Origin: Luidia sarsii
Taxonomy: Eukaryota > Echinodermata > Asteroidea > Paxillosida > Luidiidae
Length of the DNA: 64,000 nucleotides
Assembly: GCA_949987565.1 (NCBI GenBank)
Contig: OX465118.1
Coordinates: forward strand, 6,290,538-6,354,537
Direction of reading: 5' to 3'
Shown: piece after piece, positions 1 to 11,204 of the stretch
Numbering within the stretch: position 1 is the stretch's first letter
Layout of the letters: every line of letters begins with the position of its first letter
Notes under the pieces: generated by a model
What the model was told of the DNA's origin: nothing
The model's input: only the letters and a program-made list of their open reading frames with translations
The model's database searches: none
Position numbers and translations under genes: made by a program

Positions 1-240
1 CTCTTTGCTTGATCATAAAATCATCACACTGTGTTCGATCTCAGATTTTTCACCACTGGTGATTAGATATTTTCCGGGCCTGTTAGCAGGCTAAGTTTAA
101 GATTCGTCAATAAAATAATGAAGGAGATATTAACTTGCAAAGTGTATTTTTCTTTCCAGCTTCTTTCTGGCGACTGACTGTTGTGTACTGCTGTCTGCAC
201 ACACAAGCTGCCTAGCTGACTGAGGTTGGTTCTCTTTGCT

Positions 241-257
241 TGATCATAAAATCATCA
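241..257. repeat. TGATCAT-AAA-ATCATCA near-palindrome (example copy)
   Basis: The two seven-base arms can pair except for one C/C mismatch. The core TGATCA is itself a perfect palindrome, present in most monomers. A subset carries GATTATA or TAATCATA in the left arm, which weakens it. In the diverged cassette of zone III the right arm becomes ATGATCA and the dyad is perfect. A binding site or a cruciform is possible but unproven. Confidence 0.6.
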
Positions 258-282
258 TACTATGTTTGATTTCAGATTTTTC

Positions 283-294
283 ACCACTGGTGGT
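283..294. repeat. Short dyad ACCAC-TG-GTGGT (example copy)
   Basis: Five-base arms are separated by TG. Most monomers keep it intact. One subset has GTGAT in the right arm (for example near 2,134, 6,274 and 9,034). The seven strongly diverged monomers of zone III have lost it. It is immediately followed by AGATCT at 296-301, which is also present in most monomers. Confidence 0.6.
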
Positions 295-307
295 TAGATC
301 TTTTCCA

Positions 308-323
308 GGCCTGTTAGCAGGCC
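308..323. repeat. Perfect hairpin GGCCTG-TTAG-CAGGCC (example copy)
   Basis: Six-base G/C-rich arms flank a TTAG loop, the strongest inverted repeat in the monomer. Two linked haplotypes exist: CCAGGCCTG with CAGGCCAAG (perfect) and CCGGGCCTG with CAGGCTAAG (the outer pair becomes a G/T wobble). Mixed forms (CCGGGCCTG with CAGGCCAAG) occur near 34,590, 39,190, 45,640, 50,020, 55,085 and 62,905. If transcribed, either strand could form this stem; a protein-binding dyad is the alternative reading. No function is shown by the sequence itself. Confidence 0.65.
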
Positions 324-339
324 AAGTTTAAGATTCGTC

Positions 340-345
340 AATAAA
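340..345 (+). other. AATAAA hexamer, one per monomer (example copy)
   Basis: AATAAA is the canonical polyadenylation hexamer and occurs in nearly every monomer, inside CGTCAATAAAATAATG. Single copies have lost it, for example AATAAG near 60,411 and CAAAAAAATAATG near 62,478. The context is A/T-rich, so chance is a fair explanation. No GT-rich downstream element is obvious within 30 bases. Confidence 0.35.
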
Positions 346-360
346 ATAATGAAGGAGATA

Positions 361-390
361 TTAACGTGCAAAGTGTATTTTTCTTTCCAG
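361..390 (+). other. 3' splice-acceptor-like block, one per monomer (example copy)
   Basis: TTAAC resembles a branch site (yUnAy) with the candidate branch A at 364. A pyrimidine-rich run GTATTTTTCTTTC follows and ends in CAG at 390, 26 nt after that A. Spacing and order match a metazoan or plant acceptor. I found no GTAAGT-like donor in the monomer. The block is kept in most units. The GAGGGAGATATAACC monomers end in TTTCAAG instead of TTCCAG, and the seven diverged 229-bp monomers lose TTAAC. Confidence 0.35.
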
Positions 391-3300
391 CTTCTTTCCG
401 GCGACTGACTGTTGTGTACTGCTGTCTGCACACACAATCTTCCTAGCTGACTGAGGTTGGTTCTCTTTGCTTGATTATAAAATCATCATAGTATGTTTGA
501 TTTCAGATTTTTCACCACTGGTGGTTAGATCTTTTCCAGGCCTGTTAGCAGGCCAAGTTTAAGATTCGTCAATAAAATAATGAAGGAGATATTAACGTGC
601 AAAGTGTATTTTTCTTTCCAGCTTCTGTCCGGCGACTGACTTTTGTGTACTGCTGTCTGCACACAAGCTGCCTAGCTGACTGAGGTTGGTTCTCTTTGCT
701 TGATCATAAAATCATCACACTGTGTTCGATCTCAGATTTTTCACCACTGGTGGTTAGATCTTTTCCAGGCCTGTTAGCAGGCCAAGTTTAAGATTCGTCA
801 ATAAAATAATGAAGGAGATATTAACGTGCAAAGTGTATTTTTCTTTCCAGCTTCTTTCCGGCGACTGACTGTTGTGTACTGCTGTCTGCACACACAATCT
901 TCCTAGCTGACTGAGGTTGGTTCTCTTTGCTTGATCATAAAATCATCATAGTATGTTTGATTTCAGATTTTTCACCACTGGTGGTTAGATCTTTTCCAGG
1001 CCTGTTAGCAGGCCAAGTTTAAGATTCGTCAATAAAATAATGAAGGAAATATTAACGTGCAAAGTGTATTTTTCTTTCCAGCTTCTGTCCGGCGACTGAG
1101 TGTTGTGTACTGCTGTCTGCACACACAAGCTGCCTAGCTGACTGAGGTTGGTTCTCTTTGCTTGATCATAAAATCATCATACTATGTTTGATTTCAGATT
1201 TTTCACCACTGGTGGTTAGATCTTTTCCAGGCCTGTTAGCAGGCCAAGTTTAAGATTCGTCAATAAAATAATGAAGGAGATATTAACTTGCAAAGTGTAT
1301 TTTTCTTTCCAGCTTCTTTCCGGCGACTGAGTGTTGTGTACTGCTGTCTGCACACACAAGCTGCCTAGCTGACTGAGGTTGGTTCTCTTTGCTTGATCAT
1401 AAAATCATCATACTATGTTTGATTTCAGATTTTTCACCACTGGTGGTTAGATCTTTTCCAGGCCTGTTAGCAGGCCAAGTTTAAGATTCGTCAATAAAAT
1501 AATGAAGGAGATATTAACGTGCAAAGTGTATTTTTCTTTCCAGCTTCTTTCCGGCGACTGACTGTTGTGTACTGCTGTCTGCACACAAGCTGCCTAGCTG
1601 ACTGAGGTTGGTTCTCTTTGCTTGATCATAAAATCATCACACTGTGTTCGATCTCAGATTTTTCACCACTGGTGGTTAGATCTTTTCCAGGCCTGTTAGC
1701 AGGCCAAGTTTAAGATTCGTCAATAAAATAATGAAGGAGATATTAACGTGCAAAGTGTATTTTTCTTTCCAGCTTCTTTCCGGCGACTTACTGTTGTGTA
1801 CTGCTGTCTGCACACACAATCTTCCTAGCTGACTGAGGTTGGTTCTCTTTGCTTGATCATAAAATCATCATAGTATGTTTGATTTCAGATTTTTCACCAC
1901 TGGTGGTTAGATCTTTTCCAGGCCTGTTAGCAGGCCAAGTTTAAGATTCGTCAATAAAATAATGAAGGAGATATTAACTTGCAAAGTGTATTTTTCTTTC
2001 CAGCTTCTGTCCGGCGACTGACTGTTGTGTACTGCTGTCTGCACACAAGCTGCCTAGCTGACTGAGGTTGGTTCTCTTTGCTTGATCATAAAATCATCAC
2101 ACTGTGTTCGATCTCAGATTTTTCACCACTGGTGATTAGATCTTTTCCGGGCCTGTTAGCAGGCTAAGTTTAAGATTCGTCAGTAAATTAATGAAGGAGA
2201 TATTAACTTGCAAAGTGTATTTTTCTTTCCAGCTTCTGTCCGGCGACTGACTGTTGTGTACTGCTGTCTGCACACAAGCTGCCTAGCTGATTGAGGTTGG
2301 TTCTCTTTGCTTGATCATAAAATCATCATATTATGTTTGATTTCAGATTTTTCACCACTGGTGGTTAGATCTTTTCCAGGCCTGTTAGCAGGCAAAGTTT
2401 AAGATTCGTCAATAAAATAATGAAGGAGATATTAACGTGCAAAGTGTATTTTTCTTTCCAGCTTCTTTCCGGCGACTGACTGTTGTGTACTGCTGTCTGC
2501 ACACACAATCTTCCTAGCTGACTGAGGTTGGTTCTCTTTGCTTGATCATAAAATCATCATAGTATGTTTGATTTCAGATTTTTCACCACTGGTGGTTAGA
2601 TCTTTTCCAGGCCTGTTAGCAGGCCAAGTTTAAGATTCGTCAATAAAATAATGAAGGAGATATTAACGTGCAAAGTGTATTTTTCTTTCCAGCTTCTGTC
2701 CGGCGACTGACTGTTGTGTACTGCTGTCTGCACACAAGCTGCCTAGCTGACTGAGGTTGATTCTCTTTGCTTGATCATAAAATCATCACACTGTGTTCGA
2801 TCTCAGATTTTTCACCACTGGTGGTTAGATCTTTTCCGGGCCTGTTAGCAGGCTAAGTTTAAGATTCGTCAATAAATTAATGAAGGAGATATTAACTTGC
2901 AAAGTGTATTTTCTTTCCAGCTTCTTTCCGGCGACTGACTGTTGTGTACTGCTGTCTGCACACACAAGCTGCCTAGCTGACTGAGGTTGGTTCTCTTTGC
3001 TTGATCATAAAATCATCATACTATGTTTGATTTCAGATTTTTCACCACTGGTGGTTACATCTTTTCCAGGCTTGTTAGCAGGCCAAGTTTAAGATTCCTC
3101 AATAAAATAATGAAGGAGATATTAACTTGCAAAGTGTATTTTCTTTCCAGCTTCTTTCCGGCGACTGACTGTTGTGTACTGCTGTCTGCACACACAAGCT
3201 GCCTAGCTGACTGAGGTTGGTTCTCTTTGCTTAATCATAAAATCATCATACTATGTTTGATTTCTGATTTTTCACCACTGGTGGTTAGATATTTTCCGGG

Positions 3301-5809
3301 CCTGTTAGCAGGCTAAGTTTAAGATTCGTCAATAAAATAATGAAGGAGATATTAACTTGCAAAGTGTATTTTTCTTTCCAGCTTCTTTCTGGCGACTGAC
3401 TGTTGTGTACTGCTGTCTGCACACACAAGCTGCCTAGCTGACTGAGGTTGGTTCTCTTTGCTTGATCATAAAATCATCATACTATGATTGATTTCAGATT
3501 TTTCACCACTGGTGGTTAGATCTTTTCCAGGCCTGTTAGCAGGCCAAGTTTAAGATTCGTCAATAAAATAATGAAGGAGATATTAACGTGCAAAGTGTAT
3601 TTTTCTTTCCAGCTTCTTTCCGGCGACTGAGTGTTGTGTACTGCTGTCTGCACACACAATCTTCCTAGCTGACTGAGGTTGGTTCTCTTTGCTTGATTAT
3701 AAAATCATCATAGTATGTTTGATTTCAGATTGTTCACCACTGGTGGTTAGATCTTTTCCAGGCCTGTTAGCAGGCCAAGTTTAAGATTCGTCAATAAAAT
3801 AATGAAGGAGATATTAACGTGCAAAGTGTATTTTTCTTTCCAGCTTCTGTCCGGCGACTGACTTTTGTGTACTGCTGTCTGCACACAAGCTGCCTAGCTG
3901 ACTGAGGTTGGTTCTCTTTGCTTGATCATAAAATCATCACACTGTGTTCGATCTCAGATTTTTCACCACTGGTGGTTAGATCTTTTCCAGGCCTGTTAGC
4001 AGGCCAAGTTTAAGATTCGTCAATAAAATAATGAAGGAGATATTAACGTGCAAAGTGTATTTTTCTTTCCAGCTTCTTTCCGGCGACTGACTGTTGTGTA
4101 CTGCTGTCTGCACACACAATCTTCCTAGCTGACTGAGGTTGGTTCTCTTTGCTTGATCATAAAATCATCATAGTATGTTTGATTTCAGATTTTTCACCAC
4201 TGGTGGTTAGATCTTTTCCAGGCCTGTTAGCAGGCCAAGTTTAAGATTCGTCAATAAAATAATGAAGGAAATATTAACGTGCAAAGTGTATTTTTCTTTC
4301 CAGCTTCTGTCCGGCGACTGACTGTTGTGTACTGCTGTCTGCACACAAGCTGCCTAGCTGACTGAGGTTGGTTCTCTTTGCTTGATCATAAAATCATCAC
4401 ACTGTGTTCGATCTCAGATTTTTCACCACTGGTGGTTAGATCTTTTCCGGGCCTGTTAGCAGGCTAAGTTTAAGATTCGTCAATAAATTAATGAAGGAGA
4501 TATTAACTTGCAAAGTGTATTTTCTTTCCAGCTTCTTTCCGGCGACTGAGTGTTGTGTACTGCTGTCTGCACACACAAGCTGCCTAGCTGACTGAGGTTG
4601 GTTCTCTTTGCTTGATCATAAAATCATCATACTATGTTTGATTTCAGATTTTTCACCACTGGTGGTTAGATCTTTTCCAGGCCTGTTAGCAGGCCAAGTT
4701 TAAGATTCGTCAATAAAATAATGAAGGAGATATTAACGTGCAAAGTGTATTTTTCTTTCCAGCTTCTTTCCGGCGACTGACTGTTGTGTACTGCTGTCTG
4801 CACACACAAGCTGCCTAGCTGACTGAGGTTGGTTATCTTTGCTTAATCATAAAATCATCACACTATGTTTGATTTCTGATTTTTCACCACTGGTGGTTAG
4901 ATATTTTCCGGGCCTGTTAGCAGGCTAAGTTTAAGATTCGTCAATAAAATAATGAAGGAGATATTAACGTGCAAAGTGTATTTTTCTTTCCAGCTTCTGT
5001 CCGGCGACTGACTTTTGTGTACTGCTGTCTGCACACAAGCTGCCTAGCTGACTGAGGTTGGTTCTCTTTGCTTGATCATAAAATCATCACACTGTGTTCG
5101 ATCTCAGATTTTTCACCACTGGTGGTTAGATCTTTTCCAGGCCTGTTAGCAGGCCAAGTTTAAGATTCGTCAATAAAATAATGAAGGAGATATTAACGTG
5201 CAAAGTGTATTTTTCTTTCCAGCTTCTTTCCGGCGACTGACTGTTGTGTACTGCTGTCTGCACACACAATCTTCCTAGCTGACTGAGGTTGGTTCTCTTT
5301 GCTTGATCATAAAATCATCATAGTATGTTTGATTTCAGATTTTTCACCACTGGTGGTTAGATCTTTTCCAGGCCTGTTAGCAGGCCAAGTTTAAGATTCG
5401 TCAATAAAATAATGAAGGAGATATTAACGTGCAAAGTGTATTTTTCTGTCCAGCTTCTGTCCGGCGACTGACTGTTGTGTACTGCTGTCTGCACACAAGC
5501 TGCGTTGCTGACTGAGGTTGGTTCTCTTTGCTTGATTATAAAATCATCATACTATGTTTGATTTCAGATTTTTCACCACTGGTGGTTAGATCTTTTCCAG
5601 GCCTGTTAGCAGGCCAAGTTTAAGATTCGTCAATAAAATAATGAAGGAGATATTAACGTGCAAAGTGTATTTTTCTTTCCAGCTTCTTTCCGGCGACTTA
5701 CTGTTGTGTACTGCTGTCTGCACACACAATCTTCCTAGCTGACTGAGGTTGGTTCTCTTTGCTTGATCATAAAATCATCATAGTATGTTTGATTTCAGAT
5801 TTTTCACCA

Positions 5810-8445
5810 CTGGTGGTTAGATCTTTTCCAGGCCTGTTAGCAGGCCAAGTTTAAGATTCGTCAATAAAATAATGAAGGAGATATTAACGTGCAAAGTGTA
5901 TTTTTCTTTCCAGCTTCTTTCCGGCGACTTACTGTTGTGTACTGCTGTCTGCACACACAATCTTCCTAGCTGACTGAGGTTGGTTCTCTTTGCTTGATCA
6001 TAAAATCATCATAGTATGTTTGATTTCAGATTTTTCACCACTGGTGGTTAGATCTTTTCCAGGCCTGTTAGCAGGCCAAGTTTAAGATTCGTCAATAAAA
6101 TAATGAAGGAGATATTAACGTGCAAAGTGTATTTTTCTTTCCAGCTTCTGTCCGGCGACTGACTGTTGTGTACTGCTGTCTGCACACAAGCTGCCTAGCT
6201 GACTGAGGTTGGTTCTCTTTGCTTGATCATAAAATCATCACACTGTGTTCGATCTCAGATTTTTCACCACTGGTGATTAGATCTTTTCCGGGCCTGTTAG
6301 CAGGCTAAGTTTAAGATTCGTCAATAAATTAATGAAGGAGATATTAACTTGCAAAGTGTATTTTTCTTTCCAGCTTCTGTCCGGCGACTGACTGTTGTGT
6401 ACTGCTGTCTGCACACAAGCTGCCTAGCTGACTGAGGTTGGTTCTCTTTGCTTGATCATAAAATCATCATAGTATGTTTGATTTCAGATTTTTCACCACT
6501 GGTGGTTAGATCTTTTCCAGGCCTGTTAGCAGGCCAAGTTTAAGATTCGTCAATAAAATAATGAAGGAGATATTAACGTGCAAAGTGTATTTTTCTTTCC
6601 AGCTTCTGTCCGGCGACTGACTGTTGTGTACTGCTGTCTGCACACAAGCTGCCTAGCTGACTGAGGTTGATTCTCTTTGCTTGATCATAAAATCATCACA
6701 CTGTGTTCGATCTCAGATTTTTCACCACTGGTGGTTAGATCTTTTCCAGGCCTGTTAGCAGGCTAAGTTTAAGATTCGTCAATAAATTAATGAAGGAGAA
6801 ATTAACTTGCAAAGTGTATTTTCTTTCCAGCTTCTTTCCGGCGACTGACTGTTGTGTACTGCTGTCTGCACACACAAGCTGCCTAGCTGACTGAGGTTGG
6901 TTCTCTTTGCTTGATCATAAAATCATCATACTATGTTTGATTTCAGATTTTTCACCACTGGTGGTTACATCTTTTCCAGGCTTGTTAGCAGGCCAAGTTT
7001 AAGATTCCTCAATAAAATAATGAAGGAGATATTAACTTGCAAAGTGTATTTTTCTTTCCAGCTTCTGTCCGGCGACTGACTTTTGTGTACTGCTGTCTGC
7101 ACACAAGCTGCCTAGCTGACTGAGGTTGGTTCTCTTTGCTTGATCATAAAATCATCACACTGTGTTCGATCTCAGATTTTTCACCACTGGTGGTTAGATC
7201 TTTTCCAGGCCTGTTAGCAGGCCAAGTTTAAGATTCGTCAATAAAATAATGAAGGAGATATTAACGTGCAAAGTGTATTTTTCTTTCCAGCTTCTTTCCG
7301 GCGACTGACTGTTGTGTACTGCTGTCTGCACACACAATCTTCCTAGCTGACTGAGGTTGGTTCTCTTTGCTTGATCATAAAATCATCATAGTATGTTTGA
7401 TTTCAGATTTTTCACCACTGGTGGTTAGATCTTTTCCAGGCCTGTTAGCAGGCCAAGTTTAAGATTCGTCAATAAAATAATGAAGGAGATATTAACTTGC
7501 AAAGTGTATTTTTCTTTCCAGCTTCTTTCTGGCGACTGACTGTTGTGTACTGCTGTCTGCACACACAAGCTGCCTAGCTGACTGAGGTTGGTTCTCTTTG
7601 CTTGATCATAAAATCATCATACTATGTTTGATTTCAGATTTTTCACCACTGGTGGTTAGATCTTTTCCAGGCCTGTTAGCAGGCCAAGTTTAAGATTCGT
7701 CAATAAAATAATGAAGGAGATATTAACGTGCAAAGTGTATTTTTCTTTCCAGCTTCTTTCCGGCGACTGACTGTTGTGTACTGCTGTCTGCACACACAAT
7801 CTTCCTAGCTGACTGAGGTTGGTTCTCTTTGCTTGATTATAAAATCATCATAGTATGTTTGATTTCAGATTTTTCACCACTGGTGGTTAGATCTTTTCCA
7901 GGCATGTTAGCAGGCCAAGTTTAAGATTCGTCAATAAAATAATGAAGGAGATATTAACGTGCAAAGTGTATTTTTCTTTCCAGCTTCTGTCCGGCGACTG
8001 ACTTTTGTGTACTGCTGTCTGCACACAAGCTGCCTAGCTGACTGAGGTTGGTTCTCTTTGCTTGATCATAAAATCATCACACTGTGTTCGATCTCAGATT
8101 TTTCACCACTGGTGGTTAGATCTTTTCCAGGCCTGTTAGCAGGCCAAGTTTAAGATTCGTCAATAAAATAATGAAGGAGATATTAACGTGCAAAGTGTAT
8201 TTTTCTTTCCAGCTTCTTTCCGGCGACTGACTGTTGTGTACTGCTGTCTGCACACACAATCTTCCTAGCTGACTGAGGTTGGTTCTCTTTGCTTGATCAT
8301 AAAATCATCATAGTATGTTTGATTTCAGATTTTTCACCACTGGTGGTTAGATCTTTTCCAGGCCTGTTAGCAGGCCAAGTTTAAGAATCGTCAATAAAAT
8401 AATGAAGGAAATATTAACGTGCAAAGTGTATTTTTCTTTCCAGCT
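5810..8445 (+). repeat. 12-monomer (2,759-bp) tandem unit, copy 1
   Basis: Offset +2,759 links GTGGTTACAT (6,961 and 9,720), GGCATGTTAG (7,901 and 10,660) and GAGAAATTAAC (about 6,796 and 9,555). Differences seen are CCAGGCC versus CCGGGCC near 6,747 and TTAAGAATC near 8,381. Agreement starts after the CACAC/ATAGT difference near 5,790 and stops at CTTCTTTCC versus CTTCTGTCC near 8,446. Confidence 0.82.
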
Positions 8446-8568
8446 TCTTTCCGGCGACTGACTGTTGTGTACTGCTGTCTGCACACAAGCTGCCTAGCTG
8501 ACTGAGGTTGGTTCTCTTTGCTTGATCATAAAATCATCACACTGTGTTCGATCTCAGATTTTTCACCA

Positions 8569-11204
8569 CTGGTGGTTAGATCTTTTCCAGGCCTGTTAGC
8601 AGGCCAAGTTTAAGATTCGTCAATAAAATAATGAAGGAGATATTAACGTGCAAAGTGTATTTTTCTTTCCAGCTTCTTTCCGGCGACTTACTGTTGTGTA
8701 CTGCTGTCTGCACACACAATCTTCCTAGCTGACTGAGGTTGGTTCTCTTTGCTTGATCATAAAATCATCATAGTATGTTTGATTTCAGATTTTTCACCAC
8801 TGGTGGTTAGATCTTTTCCAGGCCTGTTAGCAGGCCAAGTTTAAGATTCGTCAATAAAATAATGAAGGAGATATTAACGTGCAAAGTGTATTTTTCTTTC
8901 CAGCTTCTGTCCGGCGACTGACTGTTGTGTACTGCTGTCTGCACACAAGCTGCCTAGCTGACTGAGGTTGGTTCTCTTTGCTTGATCATAAAATCATCAC
9001 ACTGTGTTCGATCTCAGATTTTTCACCACTGGTGATTAGATCTTTTCCGGGCCTGTTAGCAGGCTAAGTTTAAGATTCGTCAATAAATTAATGAAGGAGA
9101 TATTAACTTGCAAAGTGTATTTTTCTTTCCAGCTTCTGTCCGGCGACTGACTGTTGTGTACTGCTGTCTGCACACAAGCTGCCTAGCTGACTGAGGTTGG
9201 TTCTCTTTGCTTGATCATAAAATCATCATAGTATGTTTGATTTCAGATTTTTCACCACTGGTGGTTAGATCTTTTCCAGGCCTGTTAGCAGGCCAAGTTT
9301 AAGATTCGTCAATAAAATAATGAAGGAGATATTAACGTGCAAAGTGTATTTTTCTTTCCAGCTTCTGTCCGGCGACTGACTGTTGTGTACTGCTGTCTGC
9401 ACACAAGCTGCCTAGCTGACTGAGGTTGATTCTCTTTGCTTGATCATAAAATCATCACACTGTGTTCGATCTCAGATTTTTCACCACTGGTGGTTAGATC
9501 TTTTCCGGGCCTGTTAGCAGGCTAAGTTTAAGATTCGTCAATAAATTAATGAAGGAGAAATTAACTTGCAAAGTGTATTTTCTTTCCAGCTTCTTTCCGG
9601 CGACTGACTGTTGTGTACTGCTGTCTGCACACACAAGCTGCCTAGCTGACTGAGGTTGGTTCTCTTTGCTTGATCATAAAATCATCATACTATGTTTGAT
9701 TTCAGATTTTTCACCACTGGTGGTTACATCTTTTCCAGGCTTGTTAGCAGGCCAAGTTTAAGATTCCTCAATAAAATAATGAAGGAGATATTAACTTGCA
9801 AAGTGTATTTTTCTTTCCAGCTTCTGTCCGGCGACTGACTTTTGTGTACTGCTGTCTGCACACAAGCTGCCTAGCTGACTGAGGTTGGTTCTCTTTGCTT
9901 GATCATAAAATCATCACACTGTGTTCGATCTCAGATTTTTCACCACTGGTGGTTAGATCTTTTCCAGGCCTGTTAGCAGGCCAAGTTTAAGATTCGTCAA
10001 TAAAATAATGAAGGAGATATTAACGTGCAAAGTGTATTTTTCTTTCCAGCTTCTTTCCGGCGACTGACTGTTGTGTACTGCTGTCTGCACACACAATCTT
10101 CCTAGCTGACTGAGGTTGGTTCTCTTTGCTTGATCATAAAATCATCATAGTATGTTTGATTTCAGATTTTTCACCACTGGTGGTTAGATCTTTTCCAGGC
10201 CTGTTAGCAGGCCAAGTTTAAGATTCGTCAATAAAATAATGAAGGAGATATTAACTTGCAAAGTGTATTTTTCTTTCCAGCTTCTTTCTGGCGACTGACT
10301 GTTGTGTACTGCTGTCTGCACACACAAGCTGCCTAGCTGACTGAGGTTGGTTCTCTTTGCTTGATCATAAAATCATCATACTATGTTTGATTTCAGATTT
10401 TTCACCACTGGTGGTTAGATCTTTTCCAGGCCTGTTAGCAGGCCAAGTTTAAGATTCGTCAATAAAATAATGAAGGAGATATTAACGTGCAAAGTGTATT
10501 TTTCTTTCCAGCTTCTTTCCGGCGACTGACTGTTGTGTACTGCTGTCTGCACACACAATCTTCCTAGCTGACTGAGGTTGGTTCTCTTTGCTTGATTATA
10601 AAATCATCATAGTATGTTTGATTTCAGATTTTTCACCACTGGTGGTTAGATCTTTTCCAGGCATGTTAGCAGGCCAAGTTTAAGATTCGTCAATAAAATA
10701 ATGAAGGAGATATTAACGTGCAAAGTGTATTTTTCTTTCCAGCTTCTGTCCGGCGACTGACTTTTGTGTACTGCTGTCTGCACACAAGCTGCCTAGCTGA
10801 CTGAGGTTGGTTCTCTTTGCTTGATCATAAAATCATCACACTGTGTTCGATCTCAGATTTTTCACCACTGGTGGTTAGATCTTTTCCAGGCCTGTTAGCA
10901 GGCCAAGTTTAAGATTCGTCAATAAAATAATGAAGGAGATATTAACGTGCAAAGTGTATTTTTCTTTCCAGCTTCTTTCCGGCGACTGACTGTTGTGTAC
11001 TGCTGTCTGCACACACAATCTTCCTAGCTGACTGAGGTTGGTTCTCTTTGCTTGATCATAAAATCATCATAGTATGTTTGATTTCAGATTTTTCACCACT
11101 GGTGGTTAGATCTTTTCCAGGCCTGTTAGCAGGCCAAGTTTAAGATTCGTCAATAAAATAATGAAGGAAATATTAACGTGCAAAGTGTATTTTTCTTTCC
11201 AGCT
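8569..11204 (+). repeat. 12-monomer (2,759-bp) tandem unit, copy 2
   Basis: It lies directly downstream of copy 1, so the pair is a higher-order tandem duplication. Its last third also belongs to the second copy of the 10,121-bp block, so block repeats of different period overlap and at least two separate duplication events are required. Confidence 0.82.

Larger units (their letters stand above)
232..462 (+). repeat. Representative 231-bp monomer (type with CATACTATGTTTGATTTC)
   Basis: This complete monomer is close to the commonest form and is used here to place the internal motifs. It has the linked states ATACTATG, CCAGGCC, CAGGCCAAG, AATAAAATAATG, TTAACGTGC and a five-T tract. It ends in the CACACACAATCTTCC tail, where most other monomers have CACACACAAGCTGCC. 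Hand counting a consensus of this form gives about 93 G+C in 231 (40%). Four CpG remain (TTCGTC, AACGTG, CCGG and GGCGAC). 231 is a multiple of three, so a frame can pass from one monomer to the next, but stop codons occur in every unit. Confidence 0.9.
110..4968 (+). repeat. 10,121-bp block repeat, copy 1
   Basis: Marker variants recur at exactly +10,121: CTGACTTTTG (637 and 10,758), GGCAAAGTTT (2,391 and 12,512), the TAG-less monomer (3,051 and 13,172), TATGATTG (3,483 and 13,604) and GGTTATCTTT (4,831 and 14,952). 10,121 bp equals 44 monomers. Only scattered differences were noticed, such as CAGTAAA near 2,181 and ATTGAGG near 2,290. Identity is lost before about 110 and after about 4,968. 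Confidence 0.85.

Noticed and set aside
110..130. ATG preceded by AAGGAG-like purines (AATGAAGGAGATAT) as a bacterial ribosome-binding site
   Set aside because: GAAGGAGATAT looks like a Shine-Dalgarno stretch, and in the diverged monomer it is followed by ATATGAAA. The frames close after a few codons, and a 64-kb tandem array with no gene is not bacterial in character.
300..330. Rho-independent terminator formed by GGCCTG-TTAG-CAGGCC
   Set aside because: The stem is followed by AAGTTTAAGATT, not a T-run, on the plus strand, and by GGAAAAGATC on the minus strand, so the terminator pattern is incomplete.
232..462. CENP-B box (core TTCGnnnnAnnCGGG)
   Set aside because: TTCG occurs in GATTCGTC and GTTCGATC, but neither is followed by A at the required position nor by CGGG, on either strand.
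721..735. RNA polymerase III B-box-like GTTCGATCTC in the ACACTGTG monomers
   Set aside because: It matches a tRNA T-loop only in the GTTCGA core, fails at the YCC end, has no upstream A box at a suitable distance, and no cloverleaf can be drawn. The commoner monomers have GTTTGATTTC.
3023..3214. 63-codon plus-strand open frame, identical at 13,144-13,335
   Set aside because: It is open only because GGTTAG became GGTTAC, removing the TAG found at that codon in almost all monomers. The copies at 6,961 and 9,720 share the change but are shifted by the fifth T. No start context, codon bias or homologous family was recognised.
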